DNA of 64,000 nucleotides from Crocosphaera sp. (GTDB taxonomy: Bacteria; Cyanobacteriota; Cyanobacteriia; Cyanobacteriales; Microcystaceae). Each line of letters starts with the position of its first letter. Within the stretch, counting starts at the first letter, position 1. The notes below the pieces were generated by a model, which was not told where the DNA came from, made no database searches, and saw only the letters and a list, made by a program, of their open reading frames with translations. Made by a program: the position numbers and the translations under genes. The stretch covers positions 1 to 64,000 of the forward strand of contig JASJDN010000001.1 of NCBI GenBank assembly GCA_030065205.1, read 5' to 3'. Shown here piece after piece: positions 53,065 to 61,721 of the stretch.

Positions 53065-53760
53065 TTGCTTAAGACATCCCAACCCCTCCTTCGCTTTAAA
53101 CAGAAAGACCTTGACATTCAAGATTTATGCGGACTTTTGAAGATTTATGGACGTATTGGAGAAAAAACCCTATTTTATAGATTTTATACCAGAATCGATC
53201 AAGTCTTTCTCCTATGGGGAATCATCACAGGGGTTATCTTTGTGACAGCCCATTTTTTCCCCATCAGTTGGCATCATCAGGCGATTAGTTGGTCAATATT
53301 AACCTTAGTGGGAAGCTTAATTATGGCGCATTTAACCCATTTTTGGGTAAAAGTGGAACAATTACGCTGGATCGTCTATTTCTGGATAGCATTAATGATA
53401 GTAGGGTTAAGTATTACAGATTTAGGTATTTTTGGGGGGATTGGTATTATTTTGATCAATCTTTGTCCTCTCTGGTTAGGATTAACTGCTATTGGATATC
53501 TTGTGATGGGAATTGGGATGAGTTCCCAAACCTTTATGATTAGTGGATTGATTCATGTGGCAGGAATACAATTGTTGCCTTATTTTGCTCAATGGCAATT
53601 TTTGCTGACGGGTTTAATTATGGCCGGTTGTTTATTTTTATTAGCCGAATTACAGTGGGATATGCGACCTCCTATTGAGTCTCAGGTTTTAACCTCCGAA
53701 GAACGAGAATTTAATCGTCAACAAAATAGATTACGTCAGTCTCAAGAATTAGGAGGATAA
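53065..53760 (+). CDS. DUF2157-like multi-span membrane protein
   Basis: A 231-residue protein with a soluble start (about 1-45), then about six hydrophobic helices (about 47-205), and a charged Arg/Gln-rich tail. It resembles DUF2157-type membrane proteins. The frame is closed by a stop two codons before 53065, so the start is TTG 53065 or an internal codon; no clear binding site exists, and the start is therefore uncertain. Function unknown. Follows the psb operon after its terminator. Confidence 0.65.
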   Translation: MLKTSQPLLRFKQKDLDIQDLCGLLKIYGRIGEKTLFYRFYTRIDQVFLLWGIITGVIFVTAHFFPISWHHQAISWSILTLVGSLIMAHLTHFWVKVEQLRWIVYFWIALMIVGLSITDLGIFGGIGIILINLCPLWLGLTAIGYLVMGIGMSSQTFMISGLIHVAGIQLLPYFAQWQFLLTGLIMAGCLFLLAELQWDMRPPIESQVLTSEEREFNRQQNRLRQSQELGG

Positions 53761-53860
53761 TTAAGTAGCAATACTTAATTCGGATTATTTTAAGTTTTAT
53801 TTAATGATTAAGTTGATCTTTTTTGTCTAGAATTGTATGTAAAGAGTTATTCTCTATCAG

Positions 53861-54148
53861 ATGAAAATGTTTCTTTCTTTAACCAAGAAGAAACAGGGAT
53901 CAAAAGAAAACCAAAAAAACACTGTTACGATTAAGAGGTTAGGGGGTTCGCTATTAACTCCTATTCGCTTCTTTCTGAAGGAGAACTGCGTCAAGACAAG
54001 AAGACTCTTGAATCTGATGATCAACCGGTGTATTAGGTGTGTTTTCCGACGTTCTTATCTGTATCGAGAAGTCTGTAGTTTGCTGGTTTTTGCAGTTTCC
54101 CGGCTTAGCGTTGCTCCGATCGTGAAATTAAAGTTTCATATTGAATAG
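53861..54148 (+). CDS. Doubtful open frame, 95 aa
   Basis: The open frame is rich in Lys, Arg and Cys with no recognised motif. Another frame nearby shows short stretches with normal-looking composition, which may mean a decayed gene. The region 53761-54227 is otherwise empty. I report it so that the gap is not left undescribed. Confidence 0.2.
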   Translation: MKMFLSLTKKKQGSKENQKNTVTIKRLGGSLLTPIRFFLKENCVKTRRLLNLMINRCIRCVFRRSYLYREVCSLLVFAVSRLSVAPIVKLKFHIE

Positions 54149-54186
54149 CGTTAGGACAACGACGATTATATAATATATAAGTTTTA

Positions 54187-54212
54187 TCCCTATTGGTTAT
54201 TAACCATAGGGA
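54187..54212. terminator. Hairpin between convergent genes
   Basis: A stem tccctattggtt / aaccataggga with one bulge and a 3-nt loop, 16 bases before the stop of the minus-strand lipoprotein gene. It may end transcription from that side. Confidence 0.5.
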
Positions 54213-54227
54213 TATTTCAATTTCCTG

Positions 54228-54659
54228 TTAAGGACAGGGTTCCGTTGTCCAATCATCAGAAGAGTCACTTCGATAACAAGACTGTTGACGACCGACTTCC
54301 TGTAAACGCCATTGACCGATGGATTGATCAAATTCAAACTTGAGTCGATAACGCATTCCCTTGACTGAGTCATCGGGTAAGTTCATTTGGGTTAAAAGAA
54401 GGGTTCGGTTAAATCCATCTTGCTCAACAACTTCCGTGGTTTGAGAAAAATCTCCTTCTGCTGCTTCTTGATTACCAAATAAAGCCAATGTCATTACTTC
54501 TGGATCCTCTCCGGTTAATTCTCCCTCAACATCTGTTAAATTGATAGGTTGATAGGTATCTTCCTGTAAATTAACGTTTTTCGGACCACATCCTAAGGAG
54601 AGTAAGCTTAAACTTAAAATGATGGCTAAAATGGAGAAGTTTTTTCTAGTTTGCATCAT
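54228..54659 (-). CDS. Hypothetical lipoprotein, 143 aa
   Basis: A signal sequence with lipobox L-S-L-G-C (Cys24) is followed by an acidic domain rich in T and E, two beta-rich stretches and a C-terminal pair of Cys (Q-S-C-Y ... E-P-C-P). No family recognised. ATG at 54659 (two in tandem). A lipid-anchored periplasmic protein of unknown role. Confidence 0.65.
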   Translation of the reverse strand: MMQTRKNFSILAIILSLSLLSLGCGPKNVNLQEDTYQPINLTDVEGELTGEDPEVMTLALFGNQEAAEGDFSQTTEVVEQDGFNRTLLLTQMNLPDDSVKGMRYRLKFEFDQSIGQWRLQEVGRQQSCYRSDSSDDWTTEPCP

Positions 54660-54840
54660 TGGTTTTCTGGTTACTAATCTTTCGTTTATCTAACATATTT
54701 GGCTCAATATAATAACTGTTTAGGGTACATTAATCAATGATGATGATTTATTCTGCTTCCAATGTAGTCTATTCTTTAAAACAGGAAAAGAAGATCATTA
54801 ACAATTCTAATATTATTGTTGAAGATTGGAGTTAATTAAG

Positions 54841-55281
54841 ATGAGTTTATTCGTTGGCGATCGCGTTTTAGTTCCCATTGATTTTTCTCAAGATTCGTTT
54901 AAGGCACTTGATGAAACGTTAAACTTCATTAAAGACCCCAATAAAATTACAGTTATTCATGTTTTATTACCCTTAGAATCCGTTGATCCTGGGGTTATTT
55001 GGTCAACGTTAAACAATGAAACCCGCGAGCATAATGTTAAAAATTCTTTTTATGAACGCTACCCTAAATCATTAGTTAATGACTTAAAATTAGTAATCAA
55101 AATAGGAAATCCTAGCTTAGAAATTGTTGATTATGCTCAGAAAAATAACATCGATTTAATTGTTATTGCGTCTCATGGACGTACGGGTTTAAACCGTTTT
55201 TTGTTGGGATCAGTGACAGAAAAAGTCGTCCGTCTAGCTCAATGTCCTGTGCTAGTTTGGCGTGATTATCAGTCAGTTTAG
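54841..55281 (+). CDS. Universal stress protein, UspA family
   Basis: A 146-residue soluble protein with the Usp alpha/beta fold. It opens V-L-V-P-I-D-F-S, and the C-terminal nucleotide-binding pattern G-x-x-G-x9-G-S occurs as H-G-R-T-G-L-N-R-F-L-L-G-S. The ATP-binding type is suggested. ATG 54841 has GGAG nine bases upstream; a TTG five codons earlier overlaps that site and is rejected. Confidence 0.88.
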   Translation: MSLFVGDRVLVPIDFSQDSFKALDETLNFIKDPNKITVIHVLLPLESVDPGVIWSTLNNETREHNVKNSFYERYPKSLVNDLKLVIKIGNPSLEIVDYAQKNNIDLIVIASHGRTGLNRFLLGSVTEKVVRLAQCPVLVWRDYQSV

Positions 55282-55324
55282 AGACATGGTATTGCGTGTC
55301 TTTTTATAGTAAATCTCTAAAACA

Positions 55325-55463
55325 TTTAGAGACTGTTAATTAACCAATTTTCAAGATAGTAGGGTGGGCAAATTAGACATTTGTCTGAACTCCCTGTAAA
55401 GTAGAAAACTTTGCCCACCTTACAAAACTGGTTTTTAATGTTCCTTTAATAAACAGTCTCTTA
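55325..55463. mobile_element. A-family MITE-like element with inverted ends
   Basis: Left end tttagagactgttaattaa; the reverse complement of the right end is tctaagagactgtttattaa, so there are about 18-bp terminal inverted repeats. The inner core gtagggtgggcaaattagac ... ttgcccaccttac is a second inverted pair. No coding capacity. The right end supplies the stop codon of the minus-strand gene at 55461. Confidence 0.75.
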
Positions 55464-55973
55464 GAGACAACCTCTCACTGATACAGTATAAGTTTTTGTC
55501 ATAGAAACAGGATCACCAACAAATAAATTAACTTGAATAGGTATATTATCCGCTTTAGGAACTCCTTTAATTTCTATTGGTTGACCTGCGGTATAACTTT
55601 TCTCTTCATTGTAAATTTCATCCGCAGTATCATCATTATACTTAAGATAAGCTCTGACCTTATAGTCTCCTTCACTTTTAGGGGTAAAAGTAACAATATA
55701 TTGCTTATATTGTTTCAGAGGAATAATAGAAAAGTCTGTATTCCAGTTATTATTTACACCCACACTAGCAGGACCCGGTAAAGGAATAGGAAAACTGGGT
55801 TGAGAAACAGTTTTGGTTACCTCGGTTTCATTGTCTTGTTGTCCACCGACAACCGGAAAAGCGGTACAAGTTTGAGCATAACTTGGTTGAATATTCAACG
55901 GCAAAAAATTGACAGATGTTAGTAAACTTATTCCTAATAAACGAGTTGCCTTTTTATTGAAAATATAGTTCAT
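55461..55973 (-). CDS. Secreted hypothetical protein, 170 aa
   Basis: A signal peptide (about 1-33, P-S-Y-A-Q) followed by a beta-rich domain with Thr/Val/Lys strands, probably an immunoglobulin-like sandwich. It ends near a Cys and pairs with an early Cys (Q-T-C). No family recognised. The TAA stop lies in the terminal inverted repeat of the A-family element, so the original end may have been changed. AT-rich. Confidence 0.65.
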   Translation of the reverse strand: MNYIFNKKATRLLGISLLTSVNFLPLNIQPSYAQTCTAFPVVGGQQDNETEVTKTVSQPSFPIPLPGPASVGVNNNWNTDFSIIPLKQYKQYIVTFTPKSEGDYKVRAYLKYNDDTADEIYNEEKSYTAGQPIEIKGVPKADNIPIQVNLFVGDPVSMTKTYTVSVRGCL

Positions 55974-56046
55974 GATTACTATTTTATGAAAATTCTATAA
56001 AACAATGGCGATTATAGCATAAAAGTCGAACATTTAGTTAAAAGGA

Positions 56047-57240
56047 TTACAAATCTTTGAAGTTTATTTCCCGTTTACTAAAGGGTAAATCTTGATTAAT
56101 TGCGTCAATTTCTTCCTGTTCCATTTCGTTAATTTGGGGAATATAATGACGAAGAATTTGGGACATTTTTTGGTCATAAAATCGGTGTAAACTATAATTA
56201 GGCGTTGCGGGAAAACCTCGTCTTCTTTTATGTCTTCCGCCGGCACCGGGATCAAACATTTTTATCCCTTCTTTGATTGCCCATTCTATGGGTTGATAAT
56301 AGCAAGCTTCAAAATGTAGGCAATCGTATTCTTCAAAAGATCCCCAATAACGACCGTATAAGTTATCATCTTTTCTAATACAAAAAGACATTCCTACGGG
56401 TTTATGATCATCATAATCTGTATAGGCAGCAGCTAAGACAACCCGATGGGAATAATGAGGATAAAGCTGCTCAAAAAATTTACGAGTTAAATATTTACTC
56501 CCCCAATAAAACTTTTCACAAGTATTATTATAAAATCGGTAAATCATGGGATATAAATGATGGGGTATTTCTTCCCCTGTTAATACTTTCATGGTTAAAT
56601 TTGCTTTATTAACGGCTTTTCTTTCCCGCTTAATATTACGTCTTTGATTCGCATTAAACTGTTTTAAATAGTCATCAAAATTAGTAAAATTGGGATTTAA
56701 CCAAATATAACTATGGTGCAACCAACTATTAAAACCACAATTTTCTATCATAGGTTTCCAGTCAGGATCAACAAATAAAAAATGACATCCTGACAGTTTA
56801 TTTTGATCACAAAAATGGTCAATTGCTGCTACCATCATTTGTGTAATTTCTGCTTCATCTTCATTCGGTGCAATGAGAAAACGATAACCCACAGCAGGGG
56901 TAAACGGTGTCATTCCTAACAGTTTAGGATAATAGGGAATACCCAAACGATGGGACAAGTCGGCCCATTGATGATCAAAAACAAATTCCCCATAACTATG
57001 ACCTTTAATATACAAAGGTGCAGCACCAATTAACTGTTTATCTCGCCATATTGTCAGATGACAAGGTTGCCATCCTGTGCGCGGAGTAGCACTTTTAGAA
57101 GTTTCGATATTATGGAGCCATTCCCACTCTAAAAAAGGGGTTTTTAAAGGGGTTGCTAATTCATCCCAAACCTGTTTAGGTATTTCGGAAATTTTTTCGA
57201 TCCAACTGACGGAGTATTGGGGTTTTGCTCGTTTAAACAT
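56047..57240 (-). CDS. DUF482-family GNAT-like acyltransferase
   Basis: A 397-residue protein of the peptidogalycan-biosynthesis/GNAT group (COG3146). The family pattern includes T-P-F-T-P-A-V-G-Y-R near 110-120, N-Q-R-R-N-I-K-R-E-R-K near 205, and D-P-G-A-G-G-x-H-K-x-x-R-G-F near 345. Two GNAT-like halves are likely, as in FemAB-type proteins. Substrate unknown. ATG 57240. Not far from the RibD-like gene on the same strand. Confidence 0.8.
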   Translation of the reverse strand: MFKRAKPQYSVSWIEKISEIPKQVWDELATPLKTPFLEWEWLHNIETSKSATPRTGWQPCHLTIWRDKQLIGAAPLYIKGHSYGEFVFDHQWADLSHRLGIPYYPKLLGMTPFTPAVGYRFLIAPNEDEAEITQMMVAAIDHFCDQNKLSGCHFLFVDPDWKPMIENCGFNSWLHHSYIWLNPNFTNFDDYLKQFNANQRRNIKRERKAVNKANLTMKVLTGEEIPHHLYPMIYRFYNNTCEKFYWGSKYLTRKFFEQLYPHYSHRVVLAAAYTDYDDHKPVGMSFCIRKDDNLYGRYWGSFEEYDCLHFEACYYQPIEWAIKEGIKMFDPGAGGRHKRRRGFPATPNYSLHRFYDQKMSQILRHYIPQINEMEQEEIDAINQDLPFSKREINFKDL

Positions 57241-57345
57241 AGATTAACATTGTCTGGGGAACGTTCTATCTAGGATAATCAATTTTTATGCAAATGACAG
57301 CGTAGAATGTAGAATGAGTAAAAAAATAGATTATAAATTCTAAAT

Positions 57346-58020
57346 TCATAACACCTTATAATGTAAGAAAATTTCTTGTTCTTTTTGTTCTAAGTTTAAT
57401 AATTGTAATTTTTTCGCTTCAGAAGAAAGAAAACCGAATCCTTCCACTGGAGTAGGGGCAGCTTTTCCTCCTAAAATATAAGGACAGATTGTTAACCATA
57501 AATCATCGATTAAATTTTGTTCTAAACAACTGGCTACCAGTTCCCCGCCGCCTAAAATTCCTATATGATTGATTCCAATTTCTTTTAAGTGTTCAAATGC
57601 TTCAGATAAGTTTATTTTTCCTGTTTCTATAGTAGGAAAAGTCAAGATTTTTTCAAATTTCAAAGTATTATTTTTTGCTCCTTCTTCTGTTGTCATTAAC
57701 CAATGGGGTACCGGTTGAGAAAAAAAGCGTAAATTATCAGCAATTTTTCCCGAAGCAGAAACTATAATATTAATGGGTTGACTCGGTTTATTATGTTGTT
57801 TTCGATGGGCTAATAATTGAGGATTATTAACGGTTAAAGTAGTACCATAAGCTCTTAATGTTTCTGCACCAAATATAACAGCATCCATCATAGAAATTTG
57901 TTTTTCTAAATGGTTTTTATCAATATTTGAACCAAACCTCGCTGTATTTCGTTGAAAATCAGCAATTTTTCCATCCGCAGTCATGGCTAAAATAACTGTT
58001 GTTTTGGGTCTATTTTTCAT
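57346..58020 (-). CDS. RibD C-terminal-type reductase
   Basis: A 224-residue dihydrofolate-reductase-like protein matching the reductase half of RibD (5-amino-6-(5-phosphoribosylamino)uracil reductase), with T-A-D-G-K-I-A near 14-20, a G-A-E-T-L-R-A-Y-G segment and G-I-L-G-G-G-E-L near 160. There is no N-terminal deaminase domain, as in many cyanobacteria and plants, where the two are split or the reductase is standalone. NADPH-dependent; riboflavin pathway role inferred. ATG 58020, divergent from trpB. Confidence 0.78.
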   Translation of the reverse strand: MKNRPKTTVILAMTADGKIADFQRNTARFGSNIDKNHLEKQISMMDAVIFGAETLRAYGTTLTVNNPQLLAHRKQHNKPSQPINIIVSASGKIADNLRFFSQPVPHWLMTTEEGAKNNTLKFEKILTFPTIETGKINLSEAFEHLKEIGINHIGILGGGELVASCLEQNLIDDLWLTICPYILGGKAAPTPVEGFGFLSSEAKKLQLLNLEQKEQEIFLHYKVL

Positions 58021-58423
58021 TGATAGTTTTTAGATTTGAGTCTAATGATATTTTCTGTGAGTTACGACAGATTGTTATGTTTTGATGATCACCTAAATTG
58101 TCGATTATGGGTAATTAAGGTAAAAAAAATAACTGCTTCCTGGTTGTTTTGCCCGATGATATTGCATAAGTTAATCATAATCAAGATGTTATCGCTTCGC
58201 TGTGGAACTTCACACTTCTGTTCGATAGAGCCGGAGCTTCGCTGTGGAACTTCTGTTCGCTAGAGCCGGAACTTCGTTAAGGAACTTCTGACTTCATGAA
58301 GAGTTGGGTAGAGGAACGAAACCCAACCTACAGACTGTGGAAAAAAGTCCATAACCCAGTTACCATAATCTTAGTGAGATTAAAAGCTTTTTACTGAGTC
58401 GCAACACCAAGACGAAAATAACA
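58021..58423. other. Divergent intergenic region with dispersed repeats
   Basis: No gene is supported between the RibD-like gene and trpB, which face away from each other. Positions 58192-58296 hold a tandem of gcttcgctgtggaacttc and gagccgga-acttcg units, and 58303-58327 is a 25-bp palindrome also seen at 36295-36319. The remaining part must hold both promoters. Confidence 0.65.
58303..58327. repeat. 25-bp palindromic repeat (gttggg / cccaac)
   Basis: Second copy of the 36295-36319 repeat (one substitution), upstream of trpB. Confidence 0.75.
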
Positions 58424-59662
58424 ATGACAACCACACCCATTTCCCCATCCTCAACCCAAACCCAATATCCTGATGACATCGGACGCTTTGGCCAGTATGG
58501 AGGGAAATATGTGCCTGAAACCCTGATGCCGGCACTCAGCGAACTGGAAACCGCTTATCATCGTTATAAAGATGATTCGGACTTTCAAGCAGAATTATCG
58601 CAATTATTAAAAGATTATGTGGGTCGTCCCAGTCCCCTCTACTTTGCTGAACGGTTAACGGAATATTACGCTCATCCCGATGGGACTGGTCCTCAAATTT
58701 ATCTAAAACGAGAAGATTTAAACCACACCGGCGCCCACAAAATTAATAACGCCCTCGGTCAAGTGTTATTAGCAAAACGCATGGGCAAAAAGCGTATTAT
58801 TGCGGAAACTGGAGCCGGTCAACATGGCGTGGCAACAGCTACGGTTTGCGCCCGTTTTGGTCTAGAATGCGTCATTTATATGGGCATTCATGATATGGAA
58901 CGGCAAAAACTCAATGTCTTCCGCATGAAACTATTAGGGGCCACAGTGCAACCCGTAGAAGCCGGTACGGGAACCCTCAAAGATGCCACGTCAGAAGCCA
59001 TTAGGGACTGGGTAACTAATGTAGAAACCACCCATTATATTTTAGGTTCGGTAGCCGGTCCTCATCCTTACCCGATGATTGTACGAGATTTTCATCATAT
59101 TATTGGCCAAGAAACCCGTCGCCAATGCCAAGAAAAATGGAACAGTTTACCCAATATTTTACTGGCCTGTGTGGGGGGTGGTTCTAATGCAATGGGCCTG
59201 TTTTATGAGTTTGTTAATGACCCTGTCATTCGTCTCATCGGAGTCGAAGCAGCCGGGGAAAGCATTGTCTCTGGAAAACACGCTGCAACCCTCACAGAAG
59301 GTCGTCCAGGGGTGCTACACGGGGCGATGAGTTATTTATTACAAGATGAAGAAGGACAGGTCATAGAAGCCCATTCTATCAGCGCAGGGTTGGATTATCC
59401 TGGCGTGGGACCGGAACATAGTTACCTGAAAGATCAAGGCCGGGCTGAATATTACAGTGTCACCGATGCTGAAGCGGTGGCCGCTTTTCAACGGTTATCG
59501 GAGTTAGAAGGCATTATTCCCGCCTTAGAAACCTCCCATGCGATCGCCTATTTAGAAACCCTTTGCCCCCAACTTGAAGGCAATCCCCGTATTATTATTA
59601 ATTGTTCGGGCCGTGGGGATAAGGATGTACAAACCGTGGCTAAGTATTTAGGGAATGAGTAG
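58424..59662 (+). CDS. trpB: Tryptophan synthase beta chain
   Basis: A 412-residue PLP enzyme that joins indole to serine to form tryptophan. The start G-R-F-G[10 protein letters not shown], the PLP-Lys in T-G-A-H-K-I-N-N-A, the G-x-G-x-N phosphate loop (C-V-G-G-G-S-N-A) and late H-A-I-A-Y are all present. Length is normal. No trpA lies alongside, as is common in cyanobacteria. ATG start. A long low-complexity spacer separates it from rnc. Confidence 0.96.
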   Translation: MTTTPISPSSTQTQYPDDIGRFGQYGGKYVPETLMPALSELETAYHRYKDDSDFQAELSQLLKDYVGRPSPLYFAERLTEYYAHPDGTGPQIYLKREDLNHTGAHKINNALGQVLLAKRMGKKRIIAETGAGQHGVATATVCARFGLECVIYMGIHDMERQKLNVFRMKLLGATVQPVEAGTGTLKDATSEAIRDWVTNVETTHYILGSVAGPHPYPMIVRDFHHIIGQETRRQCQEKWNSLPNILLACVGGGSNAMGLFYEFVNDPVIRLIGVEAAGESIVSGKHAATLTEGRPGVLHGAMSYLLQDEEGQVIEAHSISAGLDYPGVGPEHSYLKDQGRAEYYSVTDAEAVAAFQRLSELEGIIPALETSHAIAYLETLCPQLEGNPRIIINCSGRGDKDVQTVAKYLGNE

Positions 59663-59670
59663 TTTTTAGG

Positions 59671-59872
59671 GGGAGCAGGGGGAGACTCGGAGACGGGGAG
59701 ACTCGGAGACGGGGAGACTCGGAGACTCGGAGACGGGGAGAAATCATTGATGTATATTCCCCCCTCACCCCATCACCCCGTCACCCCGTCATCTTATCCC
59801 TTCCCACCCTTCCCACCCTTCCCACCCTTCCCACACTTCCCACACTTCCCACACTTCCCACACTTCCCACCA
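59671..59872. repeat. Tandem repeat tract and composite module, copy 2
   Basis: Positions 59671-59740 are about eight gggagactcggagac-type units. Positions 59730-59806 are the reverse complement of the module at 23151-23235. Positions 59798-59872 are cttcccac(c/a)-type units. The whole trpB-rnc spacer is repeat sequence with no gene. Confidence 0.85.
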
Positions 59873-59895
59873 CCACAATAAAACTAATATGAATA

Positions 59896-60606
59896 ATGGT
59901 CTTTTTAGATAGTCGCAGAACCAAACAATTAGAAACTTGCCTACAAAAATTAGGGGTATCAGACAGTTTAGCGGTTAATTTGGAACTATTAGACTTAGCT
60001 CTAACCCATCCAACAATTTCTAGGGAAAATAACTATCAACAATTGGAGTTTGTGGGGGACTCGGTGGTTAGATTAGTGGCAGCCGAGATATTATTAGAAA
60101 CCTATCCCGATGAATTAGTAGGGGAATTTGCTGCCATTCGTTCTATATTAGTGAGCGATCGCACCTTAGCGGAGTTTGCTGATAATTATGGCTTAGATCG
60201 TTATCTTCTCATGTCTGAGGGGGTGGCTCAGGATAAATTAGGCCGGGTTTCTTGGTTAGCGGATGCGTTTGAAGCCGTGTTAGGGGCATTATATCTTAGT
60301 ACCAAAAACATGACGTTAGTGCGCCCTTGGTTAGATCCTTTATTACTCAAAAAAGCAGCAGAAATTCGTTCAGATCCAGCCCGTCAAAATTATAAAGATG
60401 CTCTACAAGAATGGACTCAGGCTCAATATAAAATTTTACCCGATTATCGTGTCAGCGAACAACAGAAAAATCCGAGCCATTATCAACGGTTTTTTGCCGA
60501 AGTTTGGCTCAAAGATCGTAAACTAGGATCAGGCTATGGCCCTTCTAAAAAAATGGCAGAACAAGCAGCGGCCAAGGATGCTTTTTTCTCTGTTGTTCAT
60601 CAATAA
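59896..60606 (+). CDS. rnc: Ribonuclease III
   Basis: A 236-residue double-strand-specific RNase with the RNase III domain (about 10-150): signature L-E-F-V-G-D-S-V-V-R, plus the downstream D-A-F-E-A-V-L-G-A metal-binding helix. A dsRBD follows (about 165-233, with a G-x-G-x-S-K-K-x-A-E-Q-x-A-A end). Processes rRNA and regulates mRNAs. ATG 59896; another ATG at 59889 is out of frame. The next gene follows after 15 bp, so they may form an operon. Confidence 0.93.
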   Translation: MVFLDSRRTKQLETCLQKLGVSDSLAVNLELLDLALTHPTISRENNYQQLEFVGDSVVRLVAAEILLETYPDELVGEFAAIRSILVSDRTLAEFADNYGLDRYLLMSEGVAQDKLGRVSWLADAFEAVLGALYLSTKNMTLVRPWLDPLLLKKAAEIRSDPARQNYKDALQEWTQAQYKILPDYRVSEQQKNPSHYQRFFAEVWLKDRKLGSGYGPSKKMAEQAAAKDAFFSVVHQ

Positions 60607-60621
60607 ATTTCAAGGTAAAAT

Positions 60622-61365
60622 ATGACACAGTTAGACATTAAAACCGAAGCAGTTGCTATCAAGAATGGTGACTTGAATATTGATAGCTATTTAGCGATGC
60701 CAACGGAAGAGGGGGTTTTTCCTGCGGTAATTGTTATCCAAGAAATTTTTGGAGTCAATGATCATATTCGGGATGTCACCCGACGCTTTGCACAACAAGG
60801 TTATGTTGCCATTGCTCCTGCTATTTATCAACGGCTTGACCCTGGATTTGAAACCGGTTACACTGCTGAAGCCATTGAGATTGGCAGACAGTATAAAAAT
60901 CAAACGAAAGCGGATGAATTATTGTCCGATATTCAAGCAACAATTAACTATCTTTATACTTTATCTCAAGTGAAAAAAATAGGGGTGGGAACCATTGGTT
61001 TTTGTTTTGGAGGTCATGTAGTTTATTTAGTTTCTACGTTACCAGAAATTAAAGCAACGGCTTCATTTTATGGTGCAGGAATTGCTAATTGGAAACCAGG
61101 AGAAGAAGGGAAAGCAACAGTCAATTGTACCCCAGAAATTAAAGGCACTTTATATGCTTTTTTCGGGAAAGAAGATGCTAGTATTCCTCAAGAGCAAGTT
61201 AACATGATTGAACAAGCTTTAAATAATAATAATATTCCTCATAAAGTGTTTCGCTATGAAGGAGCAGAACACGGCTTTTTCTGTGATCAAAGAGGTAGTT
61301 ATAATGCAGAAGCTGCTCAAGATGCTTGGCAAAAAGTCTTAGCATTATTTAAAAGTGAATTATAG
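60622..61365 (+). CDS. Dienelactone hydrolase-family alpha/beta hydrolase
   Basis: A 247-residue cytoplasmic hydrolase. The nucleophile is Cys in G-F-C-F-G-G (about 127-132), with Asp (G-K-E-D near 182) and His (E-H-G-F-F near 215) completing the triad. The Q-E-I-F-G-V-N and D-V-T-R-R-F-A-x-Q-G-Y segments are typical. Physiological substrate unknown; cyanobacteria lack the chloroaromatic pathway in which the family was named. ATG after AAGG. Confidence 0.9.
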   Translation: MTQLDIKTEAVAIKNGDLNIDSYLAMPTEEGVFPAVIVIQEIFGVNDHIRDVTRRFAQQGYVAIAPAIYQRLDPGFETGYTAEAIEIGRQYKNQTKADELLSDIQATINYLYTLSQVKKIGVGTIGFCFGGHVVYLVSTLPEIKATASFYGAGIANWKPGEEGKATVNCTPEIKGTLYAFFGKEDASIPQEQVNMIEQALNNNNIPHKVFRYEGAEHGFFCDQRGSYNAEAAQDAWQKVLALFKSEL

Positions 61366-61479
61366 TGAATGCAACTGCAACTAAGTGATCCAGCGATCGC
61401 TGTTTTTTGCGGTATATTTGTTTTGGTGAACCAGGTGCAAGACGCTTTTACCAGTTTTAGGGCTTTTTTAGGAACTTAA

Positions 61480-61629
61480 TCAATGATCATCAGCAACCTC
61501 TGGCATCGGACAGGGTTGAGCCTCTTCCATCTCCTCCTTTGTCCACTCTCTAGATTTCTTCATCTGTGACTGCTTGGGACTGGAGATATTTTCTGAGGAG
61601 TTCTCTGTTTTCTTGCGCTTACTGGACAT
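61480..61629 (-). CDS. 49-residue peptide with a protease-propeptide-like motif
   Basis: ATG at 61629 with a perfect GGGAGG eight bases before it, and TGA at 61480-61482. The peptide is Lys/Ser/Glu-rich in its first half; residues 29-40 read W-T-K-E-E-M-E-E-A-Q-P-C. Ten of these twelve are identical to W-T-M-E-E-M-E-E-A-E-P-C at residues 42-53 of the protease encoded 92 bp upstream on the same strand. The remaining residues do not match. No signal peptide. The strong binding site, the shared motif and the position argue for a real gene. Function unknown; a separate propeptide-like factor, inhibitor or recognition peptide is conceivable. Confidence 0.75.
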   Translation of the reverse strand: MSSKRKKTENSSENISSPKQSQMKKSREWTKEEMEEAQPCPMPEVADDH

Positions 61630-61690
61630 GATTGACCTCCCAGTGGATTCCTTGACTTTCTATTAACTATCCTAACTTTTTTTGAGGGAT

Positions 61691-61712
61691 AGGGGAAGCA
61701 AAGTGTTCCCCT
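61691..61712. other. Hairpin between the protease and peptide genes
   Basis: Seven-base arms (aggggaa / ttcccct) with an 8-nt loop, just after the protease stop. There is no T run in the direction of transcription, so it could permit readthrough or stabilise an mRNA end. Confidence 0.5.
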
Positions 61713-61721
61713 ATAGTCATC

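Noticed and set aside
53861-54148. 95-codon open frame as a confident gene
   Set aside because: No motif, odd Cys/Arg composition and no clear binding site; listed only at low confidence.
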